From positions 124,001 to 188,000 of the forward strand of contig CAWENQ010000005.1 of NCBI GenBank assembly GCA_963810485.1: 64,000 nt of DNA, written 5' to 3'. This stretch comes from DATKFM01 sp963810485. Its GTDB lineage: Bacteria; Pseudomonadota; Alphaproteobacteria; Dongiales; Dongiaceae. Shown piece after piece: positions 1-8,582 of this stretch. Made by a program: the position numbers and the translations under genes. How positions within the stretch are numbered: position 1 is the stretch's first letter; each line of letters opens with the position of its first letter. The notes under the pieces are model-generated. The model did not search any database. It had not been told where the DNA came from and saw nothing but the letters and a program-made list of their open reading frames with translations.

Positions 1-9
1 TGGGACATC

Positions 10-696
10 GTGCCGCCGGCTGCGAAAGGCCCGCGGGCGCGGATGAGGCGAACGATGCTCGATACGGCGATGCGATTGATGCAGAGTGGATTGATTCCGT
101 CGGTGAGCGATGTCGCCGAAGCGGCGGAGGTGTCGCGCACGACCGCCTATCGCTATTTCCCAAGCCAGGCGGCGTTGATCCAGGCTGCGGTCGATGAAGC
201 GCTGGGGCCGATCCTGGAATGGGACTCCGAGTCCGCCGACGCCGAGGAACGCATCTCCGACCTGCTCGCCTTCGCCTATCCACGCATGCATCTCTACGAA
301 GCGACGCTCAGGGCGGCGCTTTTGCTGGCGATCGACCAATGGACAAGGCGGCAAGCCGGCACGCTGGCGCCTGAGGCGCCAATCGTGCGCGGCCACCGCA
401 AGGCGCTGTTGCGCTTGGCGCTGGCGCCATTGCGGGGAACGCTCGACCGCAAGGCGCTCGATCGCGTCACGCAAGCCCTTTCTCTGGTGTTCGGGACCGA
501 GGCCTTCGTCGTCCTGAAGGATATTTGGCAGCTTGACGACAAGCAGGTCCTGCGGGTGGCGCTCTGGACCGCCCAGGCCATCGTCAGAACCGCCATTGCC
601 GAGGCCGCGACGGTTGATTCCTCTGCCGCCGGTCATGCTAAAGTCAAAGCGGCACAAAGACCGCGTAAGAAGGAGAATGGCCCAACGAACAAATAA
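10..696 (+). CDS. TetR/AcrR family transcriptional regulator
   Basis: DNA-binding repressor-type protein of 228 aa as read. The N-terminal helix-turn-helix is clear at about residues 14-60, with the typical core SVSDVAEAAEVSRTTAYRYF. The rest is a helical ligand-binding/dimer domain without a recognisable ligand signature. The GTG at position 10 is the first start codon, but the frame stays open to the window edge, so the true start may lie outside. It ends 55 bp before a sugar-type ABC operon on the same strand and probably regulates it (inference). The C-terminus is basic and low in complexity. Confidence 0.85.
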   Translation: MPPAAKGPRARMRRTMLDTAMRLMQSGLIPSVSDVAEAAEVSRTTAYRYFPSQAALIQAAVDEALGPILEWDSESADAEERISDLLAFAYPRMHLYEATLRAALLLAIDQWTRRQAGTLAPEAPIVRGHRKALLRLALAPLRGTLDRKALDRVTQALSLVFGTEAFVVLKDIWQLDDKQVLRVALWTAQAIVRTAIAEAATVDSSAAGHAKVKAAQRPRKKENGPTNK

Positions 697-750
697 ACCG
701 CTGCAGGCCGGCCCACCGGCCGCGGCACTTAGACTAGGGAGAGAAAACAA

Positions 751-2061
751 ATGCTCAAGAGGACCTTGCTTGGAATGCTTGCCGGCGTGACCGTCGCCTT
801 CGCCGGCTTTACGGCTTCGGCCCAGGAGGAATTGACCATCTTTTGGGCGGAATGGGATCCGGCCAATTACCTGCAGGAGCTGGCCAACCAATACACCGCA
901 GAGACCGGTGTCCCGGTGACCGTGCAGACGACGCCCTGGCCGGATTTCCAGACCAAAGCCTTCGCCGAGTTCAACGCCCATGGCGACGCCTATGACATCG
1001 TCGTCGGCGATTCACAGTGGCTCGGGGCCGGCTCGGTCGGCGGCCACTATGTGGATCTCACCGACTTCTTCGCCAAGCACAAACTGACCGAAGCGTTCGC
1101 GCCCGCCACCGTGCAGGCCTATGCCGAATATCCGAAGGGCGGCGGCAAGTTCTGGGCCATCCCGACCGAGGGCGACGCTACCGGCTGGGCCTATCGCAAG
1201 GACTGGTTCGAGGATCCGGCGGAGAAGGAAGCCTTCAAGGCCAAGTATGGCTACGACCTGGATGTGCCGAAAACCTGGCCGCAGATGCGCGATATCGCCG
1301 AGTTCTTCCACCGCCCGGACCAGAAGCGCTACGGCATCGCCATCTATACAGACAACGCCTATGACGCCCTGGTCATGGGCTTTGAGAACGCCCTCTTCAG
1401 CTATGGCGGCGATCTCGGCGACTATTCGAGTTACAAGGTCGAGGGCATCGTCAATTCGGGGGACGCCGTGGCGGCGCTTGAGACCTACAGGGAGCTCTAC
1501 AAATTCACACCGCCAAACTGGGGCAAGTCCTTCTTCCTGGAGAACAACCAGGCGATCACCGAGGGCCTGGCGGCGATGAGCATGAACTACTTCGCCTTCT
1601 TCCCGGCACTCGCCAACAAGGCGGCAAATCCTTACGCCGATGTCACCGGCTATTTCGCCAATCCGGCCGGTCCAGGCGGCAAGCAGCATGCGGCACTGGG
1701 CGGGCAGGGCATGTCGATCGTCAGCTATTCCACGAAGCAGGAGGAAGCCTACAAGTTCCTCGAATGGTTCATCCGCGAAGACGTGCAGAAGAAGTGGGCC
1801 GAACTTGGCGGTTACACTTGCAATGCCAAAGTCCTGGAATCATCGGAATTCCGCAAGGCAACGCCGTATAACGAGGCCTTCTATCAGTCGATGTTCATGG
1901 TGAAGGACTTCTGGGCGGTGCCGGAATATGCGGAACTGCTGACCCAGATTAATAACCGCATCTATCCCTTCGTCGTCGGCGGCGAAGGTTCTGCAAAGGA
2001 AGCGCTGGACGGACTCGCCCAGGACTGGACGGCGACGTTCAAGAAATACGGTCGTCAATAG
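751..2061 (+). CDS. ABC transporter substrate-binding protein, family 1 (carbohydrate type)
   Basis: Periplasmic solute receptor of 436 aa for an ABC importer. A Sec signal peptide with hydrophobic core covers about residues 5-24 and ends at an AxA-like site before QEELTIFWAEWD. The body matches the MalE/UgpB-like family: an N-terminal lobe opening with a strand and helix (ANQYTAETG) and a C-terminal SKQEEAYKFLEWF-like segment near residue 330. A purine-rich ribosome site (agggagag) precedes the ATG. It heads an operon with two permeases and two ATPases. The substrate cannot be told from sequence; polyols or sugars are usual for this group. Confidence 0.9.
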   Translation: MLKRTLLGMLAGVTVAFAGFTASAQEELTIFWAEWDPANYLQELANQYTAETGVPVTVQTTPWPDFQTKAFAEFNAHGDAYDIVVGDSQWLGAGSVGGHYVDLTDFFAKHKLTEAFAPATVQAYAEYPKGGGKFWAIPTEGDATGWAYRKDWFEDPAEKEAFKAKYGYDLDVPKTWPQMRDIAEFFHRPDQKRYGIAIYTDNAYDALVMGFENALFSYGGDLGDYSSYKVEGIVNSGDAVAALETYRELYKFTPPNWGKSFFLENNQAITEGLAAMSMNYFAFFPALANKAANPYADVTGYFANPAGPGGKQHAALGGQGMSIVSYSTKQEEAYKFLEWFIREDVQKKWAELGGYTCNAKVLESSEFRKATPYNEAFYQSMFMVKDFWAVPEYAELLTQINNRIYPFVVGGEGSAKEALDGLAQDWTATFKKYGRQ

Positions 2062-2078
2062 CAAACGGCCAACGCAAA

Positions 2079-2109
2079 CGGCCGGTGGAGGATAACCCTC
2101 CGCCGGCCG
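2079..2109 (+). other. Intercistronic stem-loop between binding protein and permease genes
   Basis: Thirteen-base arms (2079-2091 and 2097-2109) pair around a five-base loop, with one G-T wobble. No T-tract follows, so this is more like a 3'-protecting or attenuating hairpin than a full terminator. Such hairpins after the binding-protein gene are known to raise its expression relative to the permeases; that role here is inferred. Confidence 0.65.
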
Positions 2110-2114
2110 CTTGA

Positions 2115-3038
2115 ATGATGCGTAGGAGGGAGGCGGGCGTGGCGGTTATGGCGAAGCTCACGGCGGATTCGCGGGCGGCCGCGCGCGGCTGGAGCGATCT
2201 CACCATCCGCAATCTCTTTATAATCCCGACGATACTTTTCCTGATCGTTTTCAACATCTTTCCGCTGATCTACTCCCTCGGCTACTCCTTTACCGATTTT
2301 CGCGCCTCCGTGAGCGAGCCGGCGAACTTCGTGGGTCTGCAGAACTACCGGGAGCTGCTGGCCGACCCCAATATCTGGCGCAATTTCTCGGTCACCGCGA
2401 AATATGTCATCGTTTCCGTGGGCGGCCAGATGATCGTCGGCTTCGGCGTCGCGCTGCTGCTGAACCGGGCCTTCCCGTTCAAGGGGCTGGTCACGACCTT
2501 GCTCCTGCTGCCGATGATGATGTCGATGGCGGTGGTCGGGCTGTTCTGGAAGCTGCTCTACGATCCGTCCTGGGGCATCATCAACTACGCCCTGGGGCTC
2601 GGCACCTTCGATTGGTTGTCCAATCCGAACATGGCGCTCTATGCCATCGCTATCACCGATATCTGGATGTGGGCGCCCTTCGTCATGCTGCTGTCGCTCG
2701 CCGGCCTATCGGCCGTGCCGCAGCATCTCTATGAAGCGGCGGCGATCGACCGCGCCGGGCGCTGGTACACCTTCACGCGCATCACCTTGCCGCTGGTGGC
2801 GCCGCTGCTGCTGATCGCCCTCATCTTCCGCACCATGGAGGCGTTCAAGACCTTCGACCTCGCCTTCATCATGAGCGGCCAGCCGACCACCGAGGTGATC
2901 GCCATCAGGCTCTACAAGATGGCGTTCCAGGAGTGGCAGACCGGCCGCTCCTGCGCGCTCGCCTATATCATGCTGATCATCGTGCTGGCGATCACCAACA
3001 TCTACGTGAAGTATCTGAACCGGGTGAAGGAGCGCTGA
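2115..3038 (+). CDS. ABC transporter permease, MalF-like
   Basis: Inner-membrane permease of about 300 aa with six predicted membrane segments; the first is the run IPTILFLIVFNIFPLIYSL near residue 37. The cytoplasmic EAA loop that contacts the ATPase reads EAAAIDRAGRWYTFTRITLP near residue 210. The ATG at 2115 is the longest choice; a GTG at 2139 or an ATG at 2148 are alternatives. One base separates its stop from the next permease start, so the two are translationally linked. Confidence 0.9.
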   Translation: MMRRREAGVAVMAKLTADSRAAARGWSDLTIRNLFIIPTILFLIVFNIFPLIYSLGYSFTDFRASVSEPANFVGLQNYRELLADPNIWRNFSVTAKYVIVSVGGQMIVGFGVALLLNRAFPFKGLVTTLLLLPMMMSMAVVGLFWKLLYDPSWGIINYALGLGTFDWLSNPNMALYAIAITDIWMWAPFVMLLSLAGLSAVPQHLYEAAAIDRAGRWYTFTRITLPLVAPLLLIALIFRTMEAFKTFDLAFIMSGQPTTEVIAIRLYKMAFQEWQTGRSCALAYIMLIIVLAITNIYVKYLNRVKER

Positions 3039-3039
3039 G

Positions 3040-3996
3040 ATGGCCGCCGTCCGCACCCGCAGCCAGCGAGTCTTTCACCGCGTCGCCGTCGCCGCTGTCA
3101 TCGTGATCACCCTGATCTTCCTGTCGCCGATTTACTGGATCACCTCGACCGCTTTCAAATCCCGGGCCATCGCCACGTCGGTGCCGCCGACCGTGATCTT
3201 CTCGCCGGAGATCACGTCGTTCATCAAGCTGTTCACCCGCCGCGTGCAACTGACGAAGCCGGTGGAGCCGGAGGTCTATGCGGCGGCGCCTTGGTGGGAG
3301 CAACGCATCTATGACGGCGGCGAGCGCGTCCTCAAGGTTGGCGATAGCGTTCAGTTGTCGCAGTACCCCAACCGCTTTCAAAACAGCCTGATCATCGCCA
3401 TCACCAGTACGTTGCTCGCGGTATCCATGGGTACGCTGACGGCCTACGGCTTTTCCCGGTTTCGAATATCCGGCGAACAGGATCTGCTCTTCTTTATCCT
3501 GTCGACGCGCATGCTGCCGCCGGTGGTGGTGGCGATACCGATGTTCCTGATGTACCGCGCCGTCGGCATGACGGATACCCACATCGGGCTGATCATTCTT
3601 TACACGGCCTTTAACCTCTCCTTCTCCGTCTGGCTGATGAAAGGTTTTATCGACGAGATCCCGAAGGAGTATGAGGAGGCGGCGCTGGTCGACGGCTATA
3701 CGCGGCTGCAGGCTTTCTTCAAGATCGTCCTGCCGGAAGCGGTGACCGGCATCGCCGCGACGGCGGTGTTTTGCTTCATCGTTGCCTGGAACGAGTATGC
3801 CTTCGCGCTGATGATGACGAACCGCCGGGCGCAGACGGCGCCGCCTTTCATCCCCGCGCAGGTCGGCTCCGGCCTGACCGATTGGACGGCGATCGCGGCC
3901 GGAACCTTCCTGTTCCTGCTGCCCGTGGCGATCTTCACCTTTGCGCTCCGGAAGCATCTGTTGCGGGGCGTTACCTTCGGAGCCATCCGCAAATGA
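3040..3996 (+). CDS. ABC transporter permease, MalG-like
   Basis: Second membrane subunit of the importer, 318 aa. The first membrane helix is at about residues 17-38. The EAA motif EEAALVDGYTRLQAFFKIVLP lies near residue 210 and the C-terminus ends in the usual LLRGVTFGAIRK-like tail. Between the first and second helices there is a long periplasmic insert (about residues 62-105) with charged and aromatic residues, longer than in MalG itself; it may contact the binding protein (inference). It is part of the 751-6407 operon. Confidence 0.9.
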   Translation: MAAVRTRSQRVFHRVAVAAVIVITLIFLSPIYWITSTAFKSRAIATSVPPTVIFSPEITSFIKLFTRRVQLTKPVEPEVYAAAPWWEQRIYDGGERVLKVGDSVQLSQYPNRFQNSLIIAITSTLLAVSMGTLTAYGFSRFRISGEQDLLFFILSTRMLPPVVVAIPMFLMYRAVGMTDTHIGLIILYTAFNLSFSVWLMKGFIDEIPKEYEEAALVDGYTRLQAFFKIVLPEAVTGIAATAVFCFIVAWNEYAFALMMTNRRAQTAPPFIPAQVGSGLTDWTAIAAGTFLFLLPVAIFTFALRKHLLRGVTFGAIRK

Positions 3997-4018
3997 AGGC
4001 CGCGCTTAGGGAACGATT

Positions 4019-4207
4019 ATGAGCTTTCGCAGACTGAATTCGAAGGTCCTTGAGCCGCTGTCGCAATGGACAATGGTCTTCGGCATCGTCGCGCTCTGCC
4101 AGCCCTGGAGCGAGCTCCTGCATCGCTATGGCTTGACGATCATCATCGTCGGCCTGGTGGGATTCAGCGTGTTCTCCAAGTTCAAGCCCGAGTCGAAGCC
4201 GGACTGA
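4019..4207 (+). CDS. Small single-pass membrane protein in ABC transporter operon
   Basis: A 62-aa protein whose ATG follows the MalG-like permease by 22 bp and whose stop precedes the first ATPase by 6 bp. It has a short basic N-terminus, one clear hydrophobic helix (about residues 38-54, LTIIIVGLVGFSVFS) and possibly a second weaker one at residues 18-30, then a charged tail. Same strand, tight spacing and coding-like base composition support it as real. I do not recognise a named family. Position suggests an accessory subunit of the importer. Confidence 0.65.
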   Translation: MSFRRLNSKVLEPLSQWTMVFGIVALCQPWSELLHRYGLTIIIVGLVGFSVFSKFKPESKPD

Positions 4208-4213
4208 CCGAAC

Positions 4214-5320
4214 ATGGCCGACATCATCCTGCGGGACATCCAGAAGTATTTCGGCGAGGCCCATGTCATCCGGCAGCTCAACCTGGAGGTTCGCCACCGG
4301 GAGTTTGTCGTGCTGCTCGGGCCCTCGGGCTGCGGCAAGACGACGACCCTGCGGGCCATCGCCGGACTGGAGGAGATCGACAGCGGCAACATCATCATCG
4401 ACGGCAAGCCGGTGGAAAATCTTCGCGCCTCGGACCGGGATATCGCCTTCGTCTTCCAGCTATATGCCCTATACCCCCATCTGACGGCCTATGAAAACAT
4501 CGCCTTTCCCCTCCGGGCCACGAATGAGAGCCGGGCCGCTGTCGATGCCCAGGTTCGCCGCGTCGCCCGGGCGCTGGCCATCGAGCATCTGCTGAACAAG
4601 CGGCCGTCGGCGCTCTCCGGCGGCGATATGCAGCGCGTCGCGATCGGGCGGGCGCTGGTGCGGCGGCCGAAGGCGATGCTGATGGATGAGCCGATCGGTT
4701 CCCTTGACGCCAAGCTCCGCGAGAACATGCGCACGGAGATCAAGCGGCTGCATCTGGAGAACGAGACGACCACGGTCTATGTGACCCATGACCAAGTGGA
4801 AGCCATGTCGCTCGCCGACCGGATCGCGGTGATGCATGACGGCGTGCTGCAGCAGGTCGGCACCCCGACCGACGTCTACCGGCATCCGGCCAATCTTTTC
4901 GTCGCTCAGTTCATCGGCAGTCCGGTGATGAACATCGCCAAGGCGAGTCTGCGCGAAGAGAACGGCCGCGCCCAGGTGGTGATCGGCGATGGCGACGGCG
5001 CCTTCGATCTGCCGGCCGAGCTTCAGCGTCGGGTCGCTTCGGCGAGCAGCCGGGAGCTGACGCTCGGCGTGCGGCCGGAGAGCGTACGCATCGCCCGCCA
5101 GCCCGCCGAAGGCTACACCCAGGTGGAGGCCCATATCATCGAGCCGCTGGGCGCCTACGATATCGTCGATCTCAAGCTTGGCCGCCAGATCTTCCGGGCG
5201 CGGACGCCGAGCGGATTCGTCCCCCGGGCCGGAGAAACCGTTTGGGCCAAGCTCGACGCGGCGGAAACGCATTTCTTCGACACCAGCAGCGGTGGGTCGC
5301 TGGACGCAAGGCTGAGCTGA
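4214..5320 (+). CDS. ABC transporter ATP-binding protein, MalK/UgpC-like (first copy)
   Basis: Cytoplasmic ATPase of 368 aa. Walker A GPSGCGKTT is near residue 38, the Q-loop FVFQLYALYP near 80, the signature LSGGDMQRVAIGRAL near 135, Walker B LMDEPIGSLDAKLRE near 155 and the switch histidine in YVTHDQVEA near 190. The C-terminal third is an OB-fold TOBE/MOP regulatory domain (about 290-355), as in sugar importers. The following gene encodes a second, different ATPase of the same family, so the pair may form a heterodimer. Confidence 0.92.
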   Translation: MADIILRDIQKYFGEAHVIRQLNLEVRHREFVVLLGPSGCGKTTTLRAIAGLEEIDSGNIIIDGKPVENLRASDRDIAFVFQLYALYPHLTAYENIAFPLRATNESRAAVDAQVRRVARALAIEHLLNKRPSALSGGDMQRVAIGRALVRRPKAMLMDEPIGSLDAKLRENMRTEIKRLHLENETTTVYVTHDQVEAMSLADRIAVMHDGVLQQVGTPTDVYRHPANLFVAQFIGSPVMNIAKASLREENGRAQVVIGDGDGAFDLPAELQRRVASASSRELTLGVRPESVRIARQPAEGYTQVEAHIIEPLGAYDIVDLKLGRQIFRARTPSGFVPRAGETVWAKLDAAETHFFDTSSGGSLDARLS

Positions 5321-5324
5321 CAAC

Positions 5325-6407
5325 ATGGCGCATATCCGGCTCGAAAACGTCAGCAAGAATTTCGGTTCCCATAGCGCGCTCAAGGGCCTCGATCTGGAAA
5401 TCGCCGATGGCGAGTTCTTCGTGCTGCTGGGGCCGACCGGCGCCGGGAAGACCACCACGCTGCGCCTGATCGCCGGACTGGAGCGGCCGAATGCCGGCGC
5501 AATCAGGATCGACCATGAGGATGTGCGGGAATGGAATGCGGCGCAGCGCGATGTCGCGCTCGTGTTCCAGCATTATTCCCTCTATCCGCGCTACACCGTG
5601 CGGCAGAATCTCGAATTTCCCCTGAAATCGCGGGTGCGCCGCTATCCGCAGCCGGAGATCGACATCCGTGTCGCCCGCGCCGCCAAGACGCTGCGGATCG
5701 AGCATCTGCTGGACCGCAAGACCGACCGCCTTTCCGGCGGCGAGATGCAGCGCGTATCGATCGGGCGCGCCATCGTGCGCGAACCCCGCGTCTTCCTGAT
5801 GGACGAGCCGCTGTCCAATCTGGACGCCAAGCTGCGCGAGGCGCTGCGCTCGGAACTCAAGGATCTGCAGATGAAGCTGGGCGCCACCTTCCTGTTCGTC
5901 ACCCATGACCAGATCGAAGCGATGTCAATGGGCGACAAGGTCGGCGTCCTCAACCAGGGCCGCATCATCCAGGTCGGCACGCCGCAGGAGATCTATAACC
6001 GCCCGCGGGATCTCTTCGTCGCCGGTTTTGTCGGCTCGCCGGCGATGAACCTCTTGCCGGGAGAGGCCGGCAATGGCCGGCTATCGGCTTTGGCCGGCCA
6101 GATGGATCTTTCGGCCGAAGCGTCGTCTCGCGGATGGCTTGCGGGTCATTCTGGCTCCGTCACGATCGGTATCCGTTCGGAGGATTTCCGCATCGGGCCG
6201 GTGGAGGCTGTGGAGGCGCGGGTTCATGACGTGGAGAATCTCGGTGTCGAGAAGATCGTCACGCTCCGCATCGGCGAACAGCTCCTACGGGCCACCGCGC
6301 CGGCGTCGCTGGACCTGCCGATCGATAGCACGGTGCGTTTCGGGTGGAATCCGGAGAAGCTGCATTTCTTTGATGGTTCGACAGGCGCGAATCTGGCGGC
6401 TGGCTAG
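5325..6407 (+). CDS. ABC transporter ATP-binding protein, MalK/UgpC-like (second copy)
   Basis: Cytoplasmic ATPase of 360 aa starting 5 bp after the first ATPase. Walker A GPTGAGKTT is near residue 38, the signature LSGGEMQRVSIGRAI near 138, Walker B LMDEPLSNLDAKLRE near 158 and the switch His in FVTHDQIEA near 193. A C-terminal TOBE-like domain follows. Divergence from its neighbour across the whole length argues against a recent tandem duplication. It is the last transporter gene of the operon. Confidence 0.92.
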   Translation: MAHIRLENVSKNFGSHSALKGLDLEIADGEFFVLLGPTGAGKTTTLRLIAGLERPNAGAIRIDHEDVREWNAAQRDVALVFQHYSLYPRYTVRQNLEFPLKSRVRRYPQPEIDIRVARAAKTLRIEHLLDRKTDRLSGGEMQRVSIGRAIVREPRVFLMDEPLSNLDAKLREALRSELKDLQMKLGATFLFVTHDQIEAMSMGDKVGVLNQGRIIQVGTPQEIYNRPRDLFVAGFVGSPAMNLLPGEAGNGRLSALAGQMDLSAEASSRGWLAGHSGSVTIGIRSEDFRIGPVEAVEARVHDVENLGVEKIVTLRIGEQLLRATAPASLDLPIDSTVRFGWNPEKLHFFDGSTGANLAAG

Positions 6408-6540
6408 TGCGACTTTGCCGGCCCTGGCGTCGATCTTCGGCAGACTGCCATGGACACTGCCGAAAAGTTTTTCTGGAGATTGCGGGAAGGTGGAGAAAGT
6501 AGTGGGACAGCCTCAACAGTCGGCGGAGCATTCATTCCAT

Positions 6541-6577
6541 TCCCCCTCCCCCTGTGGAAGCGGGTGGGGGGAGGCGG
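6541..6577. repeat. C/G-tract inverted repeat in intergenic space
   Basis: A C-rich arm (6542-6552) and a G-rich arm (6565-6577) form a hairpin between the second ATPase gene and the next gene. It resembles the short C/G-tract palindromes scattered between genes in many alphaproteobacteria. It could end or weaken transcription out of the transporter operon. The rest of the 204-bp gap shows no gene. Confidence 0.45.
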
Positions 6578-6611
6578 AAGGGTTCCCTCGAGCCAGTGGG
6601 GGTTGCGTATA

Positions 6612-7445
6612 ATGCCCCGCATACCGCGCAAGGAGATCCTCGACAAATTCCGCGCCATGATCGCGCGCGGGGAGCCAATCATCGGCGGTGGTGCGGGCAC
6701 AGGCTTGTCGGCGAAATGCGAGGAAGCCGGCGGCATCGACCTCATCGTCATCTACAATTCCGGTCGCTATCGCATGGCCGGCCGCGGCTCGCTGGCTGGC
6801 CTCCTCGCCTATGGGAATGCCAACGAGATTGTCCTGGAGATGGCGCACGAGGTGTTGCCCGTGGTGAAGGCCACGCCGGTGCTTGCCGGTGTCAACGGTA
6901 CCGATCCCTTCATGCTGCTGGCACCGTTCCTGACGCAGATAGCATCGCTCGGCTTCTCCGGCGTGCAGAACTTCCCCACCGTCGGCTTGTTCGACGGAAC
7001 CATCCGGAAGAATCTGGAAGAAACCGGCATGGGCTATGGCCTCGAAGTGGAGATGATCCGCAAGGCCCATGAGATGGATCTGCTGACCACGCCCTATGTC
7101 TTCTCGGAAGCCGAGGCCGAAGCGATGGCGCAGGCCGGCGCCGACATCGTCGTCTGCCATCTCGGGCTCACGACCGGCGGCGCCATCGGCGCCGAAACAG
7201 CGCTGATGCCCGGCGATTGCGTGCCCCTGATCAATGCCTGGTCCGCCGCCGCGCGTGCCGTCCGGCCGGACATCATCGTGCTCTGCCATGGCGGTCCGAT
7301 CTCCTCGCCGGAAGACGCGACCTATATCCTGAAAGTCTGTCCCGATTGCCACGGTTTCTACGGCGCTTCCAGCATGGAGCGGCTGCCGACGGAAATCGCG
7401 CTGACCGAGCAGACGAGGAAATTCAAGTCAATCAAACGAAGCTAA
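6612..7445 (+). CDS. Phosphoenolpyruvate hydrolase family protein (TIM barrel)
   Basis: A 277-aa TIM-barrel enzyme of the family known as PEP_hydrolase (formerly TIM-barrel signal transduction proteins). Hallmarks are the opening IPRKEILDKFRAMIARGEPI, the stretch GGGAGTGLSAKCEEAGGIDLI, the GVQNFPTVGLFDG loop near residue 120 and the end segment GFYGASSMERLPTE. The frame is open upstream, but the ATG at 6612 matches the family N-terminus. Family activity is carbon-carbon or enol-phosphate hydrolysis by analogy. Its place directly after a sugar importer suggests a role in breaking down the imported compound. Confidence 0.8.
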   Translation: MPRIPRKEILDKFRAMIARGEPIIGGGAGTGLSAKCEEAGGIDLIVIYNSGRYRMAGRGSLAGLLAYGNANEIVLEMAHEVLPVVKATPVLAGVNGTDPFMLLAPFLTQIASLGFSGVQNFPTVGLFDGTIRKNLEETGMGYGLEVEMIRKAHEMDLLTTPYVFSEAEAEAMAQAGADIVVCHLGLTTGGAIGAETALMPGDCVPLINAWSAAARAVRPDIIVLCHGGPISSPEDATYILKVCPDCHGFYGASSMERLPTEIALTEQTRKFKSIKRS

Positions 7446-7538
7446 ACGGCCGTCGCGTGCAACCCCGCGGCGCTGTCGAAGCTCACAGCACCGGAGATGT
7501 CGACGGATTCTGCTGCCATAGCCCGGCGTGTTGCAGTC

Positions 7539-8579
7539 CTAGGCCGGCAACAGGATCGGGTGGTAGGCATGAACCGCCGGCGAGCCCGGGCAAACATGCA
7601 GGATGCGCTTTCCGCAATCCGCGATGACTGAGAAGGCTGTCTGGGTCGGCTCGGCTTCGGAGTGGTCCTTGCAGATCGAGTCCGGGGCGCCCTCGCGGTT
7701 TCCCAGGACGGCGGCAAGCTGATCCACTGAGGATGTACCGGGGGCGAGCCGCTGCAGCACCTGTAGCCTGTGGCGGCTCGAAGGATATGTCTTCATCAGA
7801 GCGGCTTCGTCCTCATCGCCTCTGATGTCGGAATCCAGGGCATGGTTGGTGTGAAGGACCGGAGCCGCGCGCTGGTTCACGCGGACGCCACGGCCGGCGG
7901 AAACCTCGACACCGGCCACGTCGCCGGTGGAATTGCCGAGCAAGTATGAGCGGCCCGCCATATGCGGAAGCGAGCGCAGCGCCGCGAGCGCAGTCTCGAC
8001 ACTCGATTCCTTGAGAACAATGCGGCGAACGATCTGGCTGGGCAGCCCCGGCGCGCGGCTGCGCAGCATCAGGTCATTATTGAGAAGCACAAGGCCGTGC
8101 CGGTTGCAGCCCACCCAGGCGAGCCCGCCGACCGAGGCGATCACCGCTTGCTCGAAGCCTTGGGGGCCGACATGGATGAACAGCGCAAGCGCCTTGGCGG
8201 CGTCCGGTGGCGCATCCCAGTTCTGCCCGAGAATAGCGCCCCGCGGTCCCTTGAACGCCAATGCGGTGCAGCCTGTGGGCGACGGTGTATCGAAGAACTC
8301 GAGGCCGAGGCGGAGAAGGATCTCCATGAGTTGGGTCGCGGAACCCTCGGCGATTCCCTGAAGCTCGTCTGCAATTTCCGGCGCACGGGTCAGGATCATG
8401 GGCCAGGCAGTTTCTGCCTTCTCCCGAGCCGACGCGAATACCGCCGGGCTGTGCTCCTGCCGCAGCGTCGCCAGTGCCGCGGCGATCTCATCGCGAAATC
8501 GCTCGCCATGCTGGCGGCCCCGGGCGCGGGGCAGGCCCTCCAGAAGGACGATGGGGAATGTGAATTTCAGTTTAGTCAT
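7539..8579 (-). CDS. C45-family Ntn hydrolase (acyl-CoA:6-APA acyltransferase-like peptidase)
   Basis: A 346-aa protein related to isopenicillin-N/6-APA acyltransferases, which mature by self-cleavage before a nucleophile cysteine. The Gly-Cys pair sits in TGCTALAF with Cys at residue 104, followed by the family motif GQNWDAPP near 117 and a late LHTNHALD segment. Cleavage would give an alpha chain of about 103 residues and a beta chain starting at Cys104. The start lies 3 bp after the stop of an amino-acid ABC permease, so it belongs to that transporter operon. It may hydrolyse the amide bond of an imported N-acyl compound (inference). Confidence 0.78.
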   Translation of the reverse strand: MTKLKFTFPIVLLEGLPRARGRQHGERFRDEIAAALATLRQEHSPAVFASAREKAETAWPMILTRAPEIADELQGIAEGSATQLMEILLRLGLEFFDTPSPTGCTALAFKGPRGAILGQNWDAPPDAAKALALFIHVGPQGFEQAVIASVGGLAWVGCNRHGLVLLNNDLMLRSRAPGLPSQIVRRIVLKESSVETALAALRSLPHMAGRSYLLGNSTGDVAGVEVSAGRGVRVNQRAAPVLHTNHALDSDIRGDEDEAALMKTYPSSRHRLQVLQRLAPGTSSVDQLAAVLGNREGAPDSICKDHSEAEPTQTAFSVIADCGKRILHVCPGSPAVHAYHPILLPA

Positions 8580-8582
8580 GCC

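Noticed and set aside
2992..3957. A 321-aa minus-strand frame opposite the MalG-like permease
   Set aside because: Arg/Asp/His-rich shadow with no domain; the plus strand has a clear permease.
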